This document shows, piece after piece, positions 1-9,414 of a stretch of 64,000 nucleotides of DNA (positions are counted from its first letter, which is position 1; every line of letters begins with the position of its first letter). The stretch spans positions 62,001 through 126,000 of the forward strand of contig JACRQG010000048.1 of assembly GCA_016222805.1 (NCBI GenBank), written 5' to 3'. The notes under the pieces were generated by a model that searched no databases, was not told where the DNA came from, and saw nothing but the letters and a program-made list of their open reading frames with translations. Source of the stretch: Verrucomicrobiota bacterium (GTDB lineage Bacteria > Verrucomicrobiota > Verrucomicrobiia > Opitutales > Opitutaceae). Made by a program: the position numbers and the translations under genes.

Positions 1-144
1 GTTGATCCAGAACCAGAACACCCAGGGCCGGGCCGAGGCGGGAGGGGCCGCGAAACCCCCGGCGAGCGTTGCAGCATCCCCCGCGGAAAGCGGGGCCACC
101 AGCAGGCTGAACACGAAGGCGACCAAGCGGAGGTGAGGTTTCAT
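1..144 (-). CDS. GH106-like glycoside hydrolase, N-terminal fragment (cut by window edge)
   Basis: This is the first 48 codons of a minus-strand gene that runs off the left end of the window. The ATG is at 144. The product begins with a typical signal peptide (a charged MKPHLR start, a hydrophobic core, then ending near SAGDA). It continues with PPASARPWVFWFWIN, which matches the start of the mature part of the other two GH106-like enzymes here (PPASARPWVYWFPLN and PPSSARLRAYWWWLN). In that family the stretch precedes the TIM-barrel of an alpha-L-rhamnosidase-type hydrolase. The gene follows the TonB-dependent receptor in the same direction with a 256-base gap, so it probably belongs to the same uptake/degradation run. 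Exported location is expected. Family assignment rests on this short match only; substrate cannot be judged. Confidence 0.72.
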   Translation of the reverse strand, partial: MKPHLRLVAFVFSLLVAPLSAGDAATLAGGFAAPPASARPWVFWFWIN

Positions 145-400
145 GACGTCAGTCTGGTTGAAAAGGTGGGCGGGGAGCCCTCGCCCCGCGTCGCTAGGGC
201 AAGCCGTCAGGGGCGTCCGCGAAACCCGCGCTTCCCGGCGGCCTGCCAAGAGTCCGGCGGCGGTGGATCCCGTGGCCACGGCGTGGAGGCACCCCGTCCA
301 ACGAAATGTGGGCGAAACCTGGCCGCGGGCCTGACGGTCGGTGCAGATGACAGGGCATGAGGAGATTGGCTGTCTAGCGGCAGCAGGGTGACGTGGACGA

Positions 401-3340
401 TCAGAACCTGCCGTTCACCCCAAAGGTGACGGTGGTGCCGATCATGCTGTGGAACTGGAGTTGGTCGGGTACCCCGCGGTAGCGGCGAAGTGGTTCGTTG
501 AAGACATTGTCGATGTCGCACGTGACCGTGAGCCACGGACGAAGCTGATAGCCGAAGCCGAGCGTCGAGAGGGTGCGTTCGAAGCGGAACAGGTTGCGGG
601 CCGGACTGGCGGCGGAATACGTCTGCAGGTAGGGCCCGGTGTAATTGACGAGGTAGCGGGCACTCAGGCCGCGGTAGCGCCAGGAAAGGCTGAGATTCGC
701 CGTGCGAGGAATGAAGCCGGCGACTTGCCCGCTCGTGAGATAGGCTGTCCCGCCAAATCGGCCGTGAGTATCCAGCCAGGTGTAGTTGGCCAGGAGGGAC
801 AGGCCGCGCAGCAGGCCGGGCAGGAAGGTGAGCTGTTGCTGGTAGCTGAACTCCCAGCCCTGCACAAAGGCCTCGCCGGCGTTGGCCGAGGTAAGCCGGG
901 TGAAACCGGCGTACTCGCCGTTGAAACCGTTGTCGGGCCCGCCGGGAATCGTGCCGCCGTCAATCCCGTTGACGATGTAGTCCTTGATGGCCTTGTGAAA
1001 CCAGCCGACCGAAAGGCTGCCCACCGGTTCGAAGTAGTATTCGAGCGAAGCATCCCAATTCGTCGAGGTCCGCGGCCGCAAACTCGGGTTGTTGATCGTC
1101 AGCGTGCGGTTGTTTTCATCGATCACCTCATTCGGCAGCAGGTTGGTCAGCGCCGGCCGGCCAAAGCTGGTAGACCAACTCAGGCGGGCCTTCAGGTCAG
1201 GCGTGACGTCGTGGGTGAGGTGGAGGCTGGGAAAGGACTTGGTGTAGCCGCCGGTAAGTTCGCGCCGCGTGCCCGCGTAGTCGCGGCGGGCGGAGCCGAC
1301 GGGATCCGCGGCCTGTTGCGCCGCGGTGCTGCCGATGCGGGCGCGGACCCAGCCCCAACTTTCGGTCTCGGTCTTCTCGGTGCGGACGCCGCCGAGAAAG
1401 CCCGTGCGACCGATGCGGCCCTGGGCCATTACGTAACCGGCGGTCACGAATTCCCCGACGCCCTGGGTGCCGGTATATTGGACTGATTCGCGATAATAGA
1501 GGTCTTCGTTCCACAGCGCGGGCGTAATCGGAGCGCGCTCCCGAAGAAGGGCCGCCGCCTCCCAGCGGGGAACGGCGAGCCCGGTCTTGCGCGCGGCAAA
1601 AGTCTGGATCGATGGGTCCGCGGGCAGGCCCGTGGTGCCGAGGTAGCTCCACCGCCGCGAGGTCGCGGCATCATCGGCGTTCTGGTCCCGCAGTTTGAAG
1701 CCGAGCTTGAGGGAGAGCGGGAAACGGGTGGCGAAGCCGTACCGGGCGTCGCCGTACGCCTCGCCCACGCCGATGTCGTTGCCGACGTTGGTATTGGTCA
1801 GGCCGTTCGCGATGACGCGGTAGCTCGCCGGGTTGGTGAGGTCGGATCCGGCGGTCTGGATCAGGCGCGGATAGAGGTCGGACTCAGTTCGATCCAGCCG
1901 CCAGCCGACGTTGGTGAGGCGATGGGTGAGACTGGCCGACTCACCGCCGTTGCCGGAATTGATATGGGTCGAGTTGTAGCGCGCGCCGTATTCCAGCCGA
2001 AGCGGTCCGAACGCCTGCTCGGCGCCGACGCTGAAGAAGCGGAGCCGGTTCCAGGTCGTGACCATGCCTTCGGTGATCTCGATGGTCGATCCCGTGGCCT
2101 GCCGGACTTCGGTCACGCGGCTGGTGTAGCCCGGCAAGATGCCGGCGTTGCCGGTCGTGCCCACGGACTGGGCGGCAAAGGCGCGAAAATCCCGGGTGCG
2201 GCGATCGGTGACATTGGTGTCGTTGTAGATCGCGTTGAAGAGGAGCTTCGTCGCGTTCGAAAGGCGGTATTCGGACTTGAGATTGATGCTGGCCTGCTTG
2301 CGGTTGGCGTAGAAATCCGAGGTGCGGTAGTCCCAAAGGTAGGCCGCAGGCTGGGTGGTGTTCTCGAAATCGCGGGTCGTGCTGAAGAAAGGCACGACAT
2401 TCTCGCTGTAAAACAGGTTGAGCGACACCCCGAGGTTGCGGGTGCCGCCGAAGACGTCGAAGACCTCCTGATGCGCAACGTTGAGCACGGGATGAAGTCG
2501 GTGCGCCTCCCGGATCGGAATCTGCTCGGTGAACGGCGGGGCCCAGCGGGCGCCAAAACTGTAGGTGGTGCGGCGCTTTTCCCTCAGGTTGAGCGGCGAG
2601 CGGCTCTTGAGGTTGATCGTGCCGCCCAGCGAGTCAGCGCCCTTGTCGGGGGTGTGGCCCTTGATCAGTTCCAACTGATCGAACATCGCGCCGCTGAGAT
2701 TGTTGATCATCGTATTGCGCGCCATGCCACCCTGGCCCGTGAGCTGCCCCCCATCGAGCGTGATGGTGTTGAGCCCCGCGCCCATGCCGCGGATGGTGAA
2801 GCCGGTGTAGGTGCCGCCGTCGTCGGGGTTGCCCGCGACTCCGGTGAGGCGGATGGCGACCTCGGCGGCGTTCAGGTTGGGGAGATTCCCGAACGAATCG
2901 GTGGCGACGACGTTCTTCACGTTGTCGGCGTTGCGCTGGCTGGTGATTGCCGCCGCGCCGCCCTCGCGTTCGCCGACGACCTTGAAGGCGTCGAGCTTGT
3001 AGATGTCGGTCGTCAGATCGAAATGCCGCGTCGTGATCGACGCGGCGGTGACCACCACCTGCTCCCGCACGGTGTTCAAGCCGGTGTAGGAGACCCACAC
3101 CTCGTGGGTTCCGGGCGACAGCGGCCCCAGGGTGTACTGGCCGGTGCGATCCGAGAGGGCGCTGAGGCCGAGGGCGGGCACGTCAACCCGCGCGCCCTCG
3201 AGCAGGTTGCCGGTCGCGACGTTGCTGATGTTGCCGACGAGCGTGGCCGCGGGAAGTGCCGCCGACAGCAGGGACAATCCCGTCGCCAGAGCGGCGAGAA
3301 GCGGAAGGCGACCAAGGGAAAGGCGGGGCGGGGTAATCAT
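401..3340 (-). CDS. TonB-dependent receptor with N-terminal carboxypeptidase-regulatory-like domain
   Basis: Outer-membrane TonB-dependent transporter of 979 residues, probably importing a glycan fragment. I chose ATG 3340 because it puts a clean signal peptide (MITPPRLSLGRLPLLAALAT...) at the start; a longer reading to 3472 adds a low-complexity Pro/Arg stretch. After cleavage near residue 33 there is a CarboxypepD_reg-like beta-sandwich (about 34-105, with GQYTLGPLSPGTHEV), then a plug domain (about 125-245, with TIRGMGAGLNTITLDG and GGTINLKSRSP), then the beta-barrel, ending in an aromatic residue (FGVNGRF) as barrel proteins do. It lies downstream of the AraA-type isomerase and the GH106-like enzyme on the same strand, which suggests rhamnose-containing oligosaccharides as cargo. 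That substrate is inferred from neighbours only. Confidence 0.9.
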   Translation of the reverse strand: MITPPRLSLGRLPLLAALATGLSLLSAALPAATLVGNISNVATGNLLEGARVDVPALGLSALSDRTGQYTLGPLSPGTHEVWVSYTGLNTVREQVVVTAASITTRHFDLTTDIYKLDAFKVVGEREGGAAAITSQRNADNVKNVVATDSFGNLPNLNAAEVAIRLTGVAGNPDDGGTYTGFTIRGMGAGLNTITLDGGQLTGQGGMARNTMINNLSGAMFDQLELIKGHTPDKGADSLGGTINLKSRSPLNLREKRRTTYSFGARWAPPFTEQIPIREAHRLHPVLNVAHQEVFDVFGGTRNLGVSLNLFYSENVVPFFSTTRDFENTTQPAAYLWDYRTSDFYANRKQASINLKSEYRLSNATKLLFNAIYNDTNVTDRRTRDFRAFAAQSVGTTGNAGILPGYTSRVTEVRQATGSTIEITEGMVTTWNRLRFFSVGAEQAFGPLRLEYGARYNSTHINSGNGGESASLTHRLTNVGWRLDRTESDLYPRLIQTAGSDLTNPASYRVIANGLTNTNVGNDIGVGEAYGDARYGFATRFPLSLKLGFKLRDQNADDAATSRRWSYLGTTGLPADPSIQTFAARKTGLAVPRWEAAALLRERAPITPALWNEDLYYRESVQYTGTQGVGEFVTAGYVMAQGRIGRTGFLGGVRTEKTETESWGWVRARIGSTAAQQAADPVGSARRDYAGTRRELTGGYTKSFPSLHLTHDVTPDLKARLSWSTSFGRPALTNLLPNEVIDENNRTLTINNPSLRPRTSTNWDASLEYYFEPVGSLSVGWFHKAIKDYIVNGIDGGTIPGGPDNGFNGEYAGFTRLTSANAGEAFVQGWEFSYQQQLTFLPGLLRGLSLLANYTWLDTHGRFGGTAYLTSGQVAGFIPRTANLSLSWRYRGLSARYLVNYTGPYLQTYSAASPARNLFRFERTLSTLGFGYQLRPWLTVTCDIDNVFNEPLRRYRGVPDQLQFHSMIGTTVTFGVNGRF

Positions 3341-3376
3341 CGGTGGGTGGGGTTTTGGAAAGGGGATTTCTTGTGG

Positions 3377-3396
3377 GCGGGGTGTTTTCACCCCGC
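3377..3396. repeat. Perfect 8-bp hairpin in the leader of the TonB receptor gene
   Basis: GCGGGGTG (3377-3384), a TTTT spacer, and CACCCCGC (3389-3396) form a perfect inverted repeat 37 bases upstream of the receptor ATG on the minus strand. The same GCGGGGTG/CACCCCGC core recurs in the dyad at 49391-49418. It could be a small dispersed repeat or a structured 5' leader. No protein-binding role can be read from it. Confidence 0.45.
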
Positions 3397-3496
3397 GGGC
3401 CATGGGCGGCGAAGCGAAGGGTGCAGGGTAAGCGCGGCCCGCCCCAAAGGCGATTGTCCAGTGAGACGCCACGCTACGGTGGGTGACAGGGTGAGG

Positions 3497-4924
3497 CTAG
3501 CACACGCGCACGACCTCAAGGCCGAGGAGCGCGCCCAGCTTGTCGATCTTCGCGGAAACATGCCCGACGCCGACCGCGCAGTGGTGCGCGGGGCCGTGCG
3601 AGTTCCAGCGGTTGACGAAGTCGCGGGCGCCGCAGGCGAAGCGGTAGCGGCTGTTGGTGTTGCCGATTTCCAGGATGGGCCCGGGCACCGACTCCGCTTC
3701 GGCGCAGAGCAATGCCAGCTTTCCCCCGGGAGCCTCGATGACGGAGAGCAGCGTCACCGGTCCGTGCTTTACCGCCATCTCGACCGAGACGCCGCGGCCG
3801 ACCTTGCCGTGGTAAACCTTCAGCGGCCGCACCTTGGTCTTGCCCTGCGCGATGGCGATGTGCCCCGGTCCGTCGTGGCCCATCAGCACCACGTCGTCCT
3901 GGAAATCCATCGCGTAGTACTCGGTGAAGGATCCGCCGGCGCCGAAAAGATCCATGATCTTCATCGCCTGCACGTTCTTCACCTCGTACTCGCCGGCCAC
4001 CGGCACGCCGCGCCCCGTGAGCAACGAGGTGCCGAGGATGATCGAGGCAATCGTGGCCTCGTTTTCCGGCACGCCCGTGCCCTTGTAGAAATAGGCGAGC
4101 GAGCCGAGCCGGTAGTCGGCCACCAGTCGATCCAGCGCCACCGAAGTGCGCGCAGCTTCGGCCAGATCCTCCGCCGGGCAATCGCGCTGGATGTCGAAGA
4201 CCTTTTGAAACTCCGCCAGCCGCGCCCGCACCGCGGCTTTCGTCACTTCGCGCCGCCGTGCTGTGAGTTCATCCACTTCGAGATGCTCGATGTGTGTACC
4301 AAAGGTCACGCCCTGCAGCGTGGCGTCCGACTGGATATCGAGCATGCCGCCGTAGGTATGGCCCATGAGGCCGAGGCGGTTGCCATACATGCCGGCGGCG
4401 ACGCGCGCGGCCTCGATCCAGGCGTCGACCTCGCGCCAGCACGCGGGGTCGTCGTCCAGCACGCCGGTGATCTGATGGAAGCGGACGCCGGCCCGCTGGA
4501 ACACGTTGGCAATTTCCGGCACGGGGCAGGCGTTGCAGTGGGCCAGCCATTCGCCGGTCATCCGCGTGCGATCCCCGAGGCGGTTGAAGCTCGCGTAGTC
4601 GATGGCGGCGACAGGCTGCAGGTTCAGGATGATCACGGGCACCTTCGCCCGCAGCACCACCGGCAGCACCGTCGACGACAGCGCGTAGGTCGTGACGTGG
4701 AGGAAGATCACGTCGACATCGGCCTGGCGGAACTCGCGCCCGGCCGCATACGCCCGCTCCGGGTTGTCCACCAAACCGAGGTTGACGACCTCGACCCCGG
4801 GGCGCGCCAGCCGCTGCGCGACGCGGGCGACATACCCTTCGAGGCGTTCCTTCAGGCCCGCGAATTGCGGCCAGTAGGCATCGAGGCCAATTCCGAAGAG
4901 TCCGACTTTGAGAGATGAGTTCAT
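3497..4924 (-). CDS. L-arabinose isomerase (AraA) family sugar isomerase
   Basis: Cytoplasmic Mn-dependent aldose-ketose isomerase of the AraA family, 475 residues (E. coli AraA is 500). ATG 4924 is chosen because MNSSLKVGLFGIGLDAYWPQ starts the Rossmann-like first domain; the longer reading adds a Cys/Pro-rich tail that is not family-like. The metal/active-site ligands of E. coli AraA have counterparts by eye: E312 in AGEYEVK, E335 in FTEYY, H350 in MGHDGPGH and the His pair 447-448 in GPAHH. The gene sits 31 bases after the GH106-like enzyme and before the TonB receptor, so it is probably co-transcribed with them. Related proteins in glycan loci may act on L-fucose, L-rhamnose or other deoxy sugars, so L-arabinose as substrate is not assured, especially with a true rhaA at 20217. 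Confidence 0.82.
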   Translation of the reverse strand: MNSSLKVGLFGIGLDAYWPQFAGLKERLEGYVARVAQRLARPGVEVVNLGLVDNPERAYAAGREFRQADVDVIFLHVTTYALSSTVLPVVLRAKVPVIILNLQPVAAIDYASFNRLGDRTRMTGEWLAHCNACPVPEIANVFQRAGVRFHQITGVLDDDPACWREVDAWIEAARVAAGMYGNRLGLMGHTYGGMLDIQSDATLQGVTFGTHIEHLEVDELTARRREVTKAAVRARLAEFQKVFDIQRDCPAEDLAEAARTSVALDRLVADYRLGSLAYFYKGTGVPENEATIASIILGTSLLTGRGVPVAGEYEVKNVQAMKIMDLFGAGGSFTEYYAMDFQDDVVLMGHDGPGHIAIAQGKTKVRPLKVYHGKVGRGVSVEMAVKHGPVTLLSVIEAPGGKLALLCAEAESVPGPILEIGNTNSRYRFACGARDFVNRWNSHGPAHHCAVGVGHVSAKIDKLGALLGLEVVRVC

Positions 4925-4955
4925 GGGGGAGGAGGGAAGTTCTGGGGGCGGCAAC

Positions 4956-7900
4956 TCAGGGCACGGGCACCTGGACAATCGGCAGCAGCCGCACCGGGCC
5001 GAGCAGTCCAGACGGCACCAGCGGTTCATCTTTCTTCCACAGGCGCCAGCTCGTGAAACTCGTGCGCCCGGTCGGGCTCGGCCGCTCCTGCTGCACCCAC
5101 TCCGGCCACACCTTGAGCGTGCCGGTGGGATTGCGCTCGCTGTCCTCCGGCAGGTGCTCGTCGCCGATCAGGCGATTGATCCAGAGGTTCACCACCTTCA
5201 CCTCCAGGTGGTTCTCGCCGGGCCGCAGGGCGGCCGTCACATCGAGTTGGAAGGGAGGTTTCCAGAGGACGCCGAGGTGGCGGCCATTCAAAGTCACCTC
5301 CGCCATCACCTCCACCCGGCCCAGGTCGAGCCGCCAGGCCGTGTCGGCGGCCAGCCGCGGGGCACCGAAAGTCGTGCGATACACCGCCGCCCCGGAGTAG
5401 AACTTGATGCCCGGCTCAGCCCGCTGCGACCAGTCCTCCAGGCGGGCAAAGCTCACCTCACCGGGACCGCCGACGGCAGGCGCAAAGTGCACCTGCCAGG
5501 GACCGTTGATTTCCGCCGTCGCCGGCAGCCGCGCAACCTCCAACGTCCGGGACCCGCCGCGCGCGGTCTGCACCTCGTAGCGCCCGGCTTCCCGGGCCGC
5601 CAGCACAAGGCCCCGGCCCGGAGCGGCCCGCAATTCCGCCGGTGGGGCGACGATCAACGGCGACCGGCGGCTGGGCCCCTGCAACGCGAGGGTCTCGCGG
5701 TCGCGGCCGGTGGCGATGAGTGTCTTGTCTTCGACCACGTAGTCCACGACGAGGGTCTTCACCACGCCGAAGGCCGGGTCGTCCCCGCGGGCCATCTCGG
5801 CCACTCCAAACTGGAGGGTGCCGCTCTCCGCCAGCCGCTGCACCTTCCGGGTGACATCGCGGGTCCGCCGCGGATCCCCGGGCACGCCATAGACGGCCTT
5901 GAGCACCTTCAATCCGAAGGCCGGCGGCACCGGCATCGGATCGCGCAGGGACCACGCCGGACCGTCCTGCTGCCGCAACGCCACGGCTGAATCCGTTTCC
6001 CCCAGCGGACGGCGAAACACCACGAAGACCGAGCCGCTCGGTTCCAGCCGAAGGCCGACCCGTGTCACCTCGCCCCGGGGATGATAGAATGCCGCGGGCT
6101 CCGTGCGCCCGCTGTCCGGCCACCAGAACTCCGGCTGCCGGCCGCGGACGCGAAACTCCGCCATGGCCGCGACTTCGTAGGGCTGCGGGTTGGCGACGAA
6201 ATACACGTCTGCCTCCCCGATGCGCCGATGGAGGTAGCGCAGCAACGGAGACGCGGTGAAATCCGGCGGCACGCCGCGCTCCGCCAGGATCTGCTGGGCG
6301 GTCCGGCCGGTGAGGATCTTTCCGGATGCCCACAGCGCCGCGGCGTTTTTCCGCACGGTGGCGTCCCCGGCTCCCCGGTCGGCGAGGCTCGGCGACTGGC
6401 GCGGCGGTCGGGCCGGGCCGACAATCATGGCCCCGGAGGCGGCCAGTTGTTCGATCTTCGCCAGCAGGGCGGGTGTCATCGTCTCCGTTTCCGGCAAGAC
6501 CAGCGCGCGGTAGGTCATGCCGTCCGGCAGCACGATCTGCCCGTCGCGGACGCTCAGGCGAGTGAGGACGACGTCCGGGGAGCAGCCGTCGAAGCCGTAA
6601 CCGCTCCGGATATGCGGGGCGGACTCGGCCTCCGGCGGGGCGACAAAGGCGTGGGGCGCGTCCTCCGGGGTCAGGTAGGCGATATCGGCCACGAACCGCC
6701 CCTGTTGGAGGAGGCTCTGGCACCGCGCCAGGTACTCGTGCCAGGCGCGCGACTGTTCCCACCACGTCTGGGTGCGCTCATAGTGGAGTCCCCACGGCCC
6801 CATGCTCATGCCGGGCGCGGCCTTGACCCACGGCTGCGCGGCGTAGCGGTGAAACACAAAGCGGTTGATGCCTTCGCAGAGGGCCCAGTCACCGAGATCC
6901 TTGAGGTTGCCCGGGTGACCCTGCCAGCGCTCCAGCCGGTTGGAGGTGAAGACCTCCGCTCCGATGATGCGTCGGCCGTAGACGTGCCCCGCCGAGGCCA
7001 TCTCGGTGCAGTTGTGGGCACGCTGGAACCGCGGCCACGCCCAGAACTCGCCCATCGGCTCGTCGGCCTGACCGGCAAACGGCAGGTTGCCGCAGGGTCC
7101 GTCGTAGGCCTCGATCGTGAGCCGGAGTCCGTGTTGGTGCGCGAGCCGGCGGAAGGTACCCGCGTAGTTTTCCACCACCATCTCCGAGATCGTGCGGCGG
7201 AAGTCCCACAGGAAGCGCTCGGTGACCTCGGTGCTGTCGACGACACGGCCGGACAACGCCGGCAGGAACGGCAGCAAGTCGTAGCCCCGGCCGGACTGAA
7301 ACTCCGCCCGCATCCGCGGGGTCCAGTTCTGCGCCCCGTTCTCCCAGCTGTCGATGTGCACCCCGACCAGCGCGCGATCCTGGCCCGCCAGCGCGCGGTT
7401 CTGCTGCAGGATTCGGCCCATCAGGGCGTCGAAATGCCGCGTGGCCGCGTCGGGGTTGAGTTTGTCGCACTCGAGGCCCTTGCCGGTGGCCGGCGCCGGC
7501 TTGTTCTCCACCCCGGTCGTGGTGTGCCCGAAACGAAACACGAGCCACTGGCCGGGGGGCGGGGTCCAACTCAACCGGCCCTCGCGATCCATCCGCGCGG
7601 TGAGATCGATCACCCGCTCGCGGGGAAGGGCCGCACCTTCCGGCGCCGGCGGGAATTCCGCCCCGGTGACGGGGTTCTCCTTGTCCGGCCCGGGCGTGAG
7701 TTGGAACAGCGCCTTGAGGCCGATCTTGGGGAGGCGGAAGTCACTCCGCGGAGCCGGCACCGCCAGCACGGCGATGTCGCGGTAGTAACCCCTTTCCGCC
7801 TTGGGTTGCGGCAGGATCACCGGCGCAGACGACGCTCCCTCCACCACAGTCTCGCTCCAGACCACCTTCTGCATCGAGAGCTCCGGCGTGATCCACGGGC

Positions 7901-8297
7901 CACCGCTGCCGTTCCAGCCCGCGTCGTTGTTGAAATTGACCTCGAGCCCAAGGCGCTTCGCCTCCTGCAGGGCGTGGCCGATCAGTTCCAGCCACTTGGG
8001 CCCGGCGAAATCCGCCGGCCCCACCGGCGCACCCTGATCGACCTCCATGTAGAGCACGCCCCCGATGCCCACGCGTGCCATCGCCTCCAGATCGGCCGTG
8101 ATGCCCGCCCGGGTCAGGTTGCCGTTGAGGGGAAACCAATACACCCACGGCCGCGCCGAGGCCGGCGGGGTCCGGAAGGAGGACTCCAGCGGATCCGATG
8201 AAGCGGCGGCCGCCAGCACCACCGGCAGGACGGCGGCGGTCAGGACGCCGACCCAGGCGCGGCCCAGAAATCGCGGACAGAGTGGAGAGGTGTTCAT
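4956..8297 (-). CDS. GH106-like glycoside hydrolase (putative alpha-L-rhamnosidase), exported
   Basis: Large exported hydrolase of 1113 residues, the size of GH106 alpha-L-rhamnosidases. ATG 8297 gives a signal peptide (about residues 1-33, ending in VVLAAAASS). The catalytic region follows, with PPASARPWVYWF, NFNNDAGWNGSGGPW (about 121-135), VHIDSWENGAQNW (E319) and EAYDGPCGNLPFAGQ. The C-terminus carries a GH2-like sugar-binding sandwich (KFYSGAAVYRTTF, LGRVEVMAEVTLNG, LEVKVVNLWINRLIGD). It is the first gene of a minus-strand run with the isomerase and TonB receptor, and its start faces an AraC regulator across 159 bases. Rhamnosidase activity is known for the family; the exact linkage and substrate are not visible. 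Confidence 0.85.
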   Translation of the reverse strand: MNTSPLCPRFLGRAWVGVLTAAVLPVVLAAAASSDPLESSFRTPPASARPWVYWFPLNGNLTRAGITADLEAMARVGIGGVLYMEVDQGAPVGPADFAGPKWLELIGHALQEAKRLGLEVNFNNDAGWNGSGGPWITPELSMQKVVWSETVVEGASSAPVILPQPKAERGYYRDIAVLAVPAPRSDFRLPKIGLKALFQLTPGPDKENPVTGAEFPPAPEGAALPRERVIDLTARMDREGRLSWTPPPGQWLVFRFGHTTTGVENKPAPATGKGLECDKLNPDAATRHFDALMGRILQQNRALAGQDRALVGVHIDSWENGAQNWTPRMRAEFQSGRGYDLLPFLPALSGRVVDSTEVTERFLWDFRRTISEMVVENYAGTFRRLAHQHGLRLTIEAYDGPCGNLPFAGQADEPMGEFWAWPRFQRAHNCTEMASAGHVYGRRIIGAEVFTSNRLERWQGHPGNLKDLGDWALCEGINRFVFHRYAAQPWVKAAPGMSMGPWGLHYERTQTWWEQSRAWHEYLARCQSLLQQGRFVADIAYLTPEDAPHAFVAPPEAESAPHIRSGYGFDGCSPDVVLTRLSVRDGQIVLPDGMTYRALVLPETETMTPALLAKIEQLAASGAMIVGPARPPRQSPSLADRGAGDATVRKNAAALWASGKILTGRTAQQILAERGVPPDFTASPLLRYLHRRIGEADVYFVANPQPYEVAAMAEFRVRGRQPEFWWPDSGRTEPAAFYHPRGEVTRVGLRLEPSGSVFVVFRRPLGETDSAVALRQQDGPAWSLRDPMPVPPAFGLKVLKAVYGVPGDPRRTRDVTRKVQRLAESGTLQFGVAEMARGDDPAFGVVKTLVVDYVVEDKTLIATGRDRETLALQGPSRRSPLIVAPPAELRAAPGRGLVLAAREAGRYEVQTARGGSRTLEVARLPATAEINGPWQVHFAPAVGGPGEVSFARLEDWSQRAEPGIKFYSGAAVYRTTFGAPRLAADTAWRLDLGRVEVMAEVTLNGRHLGVLWKPPFQLDVTAALRPGENHLEVKVVNLWINRLIGDEHLPEDSERNPTGTLKVWPEWVQQERPSPTGRTSFTSWRLWKKDEPLVPSGLLGPVRLLPIVQVPVP

Positions 8298-8424
8298 GCG
8301 CGGGGTTTCGGAATCGGCAACGGGAACGGGGGAGCACACGGAGAACGACGGTGCCGGGACGGCGGGATACGCCGGCCCACTGGTCGGCCCGGTCGCCCAG
8401 ACTACCGCATCGACACCCGGGGCG

Positions 8425-8436
8425 GAATTCGAATTC
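8425..8436. promoter_or_regulatory. Tandem GAATTC palindrome in the GH106/AraC divergent promoter region
   Basis: Two abutting GAATTC units make a perfect 12-base palindrome, 20 bases before the AraC start and about 128 bases before the GH106 start. It is the only AT-leaning, symmetric segment in this otherwise GC-rich gap, so it is a candidate operator. AraC proteins usually bind direct repeats rather than short palindromes, so assignment to the neighbouring regulator is uncertain. Confidence 0.35.
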
Positions 8437-8456
8437 TGCTGAAACTCATACATAAA

Positions 8457-9350
8457 ATGCCCGCGGCGCCTCCGGACTATTTCCGCTACTTTCCCCACTC
8501 CCGGGAAGCAGTGTCCTGGGGTGTGGCGGTGACGGCGGTGGGCTACACCCACATCCGGCCGCACACCCCCTACCCTCCCGGCCGCCATCCGAAAGGCCAT
8601 CACTTCGAATGGAGCCGGGGACGGGTGCTGGAGGCGCTGCAGGTGGTCCTGATCACCGCGGGACGCGGGGAGTTCGAGCAGCGAGGTTCCCGGCCGCAGC
8701 GCGTCGAGGCGGGAGACGCCTTCATGCTCTTTCCCGGATTCTGGCACCGCTACCGCCCCGATCCGGCGACTGGCTGGGATGAAAGCTGGGTCGAACTTGC
8801 AGGGGATGCGGTGGACCGGCTGTGCCAGAAGAAGATCCTCTCCCCGGGTACCCCAGTGCTCCGCGGCGCCGTCGACGCCGGACTGGACGCCCGCCTCGAG
8901 GCGGTGCACGCGCGGGCGCGGGAACCGCTCCCCGGTTTCGATGCGGAACTCGCCGTCCAGGGGTTGGCCGTGCTCGCCGCCTGGAAGCAGGCCGGCCTGG
9001 TCCGGCAGCGCAAGACGAGGCTGGCCCGCGCCGTGGCAGCGGCGGAGCGGCACTTCGCGGAACATCTCGCCGAGCCCGTGAACATCGCGCTCCTCGCCCG
9101 GCAGCTCGGCGTCGCCTACTCGCATTTCCGGGCGGCCTTCAAGGCTCATACAGGATATGCCCCATGGCAGTACGTGGTGCACCTGCGCCTCGCGCAGGCC
9201 CGTCGTCAGCTCGCCGCGAGCGATGCCACACTTGATGAAGTCGCCGGCCGCCTCGGCTTCAGCTCGGCCTTCCACCTCTCCGCCGCGTTCAAGCGGGCCT
9301 GCGGCGTGTCACCGGCCGCCTGGCGCCGCCGGCTCGGCGCGAGGAAGTGA
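8457..9350 (+). CDS. AraC family transcriptional regulator
   Basis: DNA-binding regulator of 297 residues. The N-terminal half (about 1-150) is a cupin-like sensor domain, with HPKGHHFEWSRGR and EAGDAFMLFPGFWHRYRPD typical of AraC arabinose-binding-type domains. The C-terminal part (about 190-293) holds two helix-turn-helix motifs: VNIALLARQLGVAYSHFRAAFKAHTGYAPWQY and LDEVAGRLGFSSAFHLSAAF, followed by the usual GVSPAAWRRR end. It is divergent from the GH106-isomerase-TonB receptor run and most likely controls it in response to a sugar. The effector is inferred to be rhamnose-related from context. The next gene (sulfatase) is convergent. Confidence 0.88.
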   Translation: MPAAPPDYFRYFPHSREAVSWGVAVTAVGYTHIRPHTPYPPGRHPKGHHFEWSRGRVLEALQVVLITAGRGEFEQRGSRPQRVEAGDAFMLFPGFWHRYRPDPATGWDESWVELAGDAVDRLCQKKILSPGTPVLRGAVDAGLDARLEAVHARAREPLPGFDAELAVQGLAVLAAWKQAGLVRQRKTRLARAVAAAERHFAEHLAEPVNIALLARQLGVAYSHFRAAFKAHTGYAPWQYVVHLRLAQARRQLAASDATLDEVAGRLGFSSAFHLSAAFKRACGVSPAAWRRRLGARK

Positions 9351-9414
9351 GCGAGCGCCGCAGGTGTCCGCGGTGTACCTCAACCGCGCCTGCCGGAAGG
9401 CAGCCGCGGCGGCG

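Noticed and set aside
1922-4918. A 998-codon plus-strand frame opposite the TonB receptor and the isomerase
   Set aside because: Same explanation: it mirrors real minus-strand genes and shows no fold-like pattern.
9390-9403. CTGCC-GGAA-GGCAG hairpin between the convergent AraC and sulfatase genes as a terminator
   Set aside because: The stem is only 5 bp with no U-tract, which is common by chance in this DNA.
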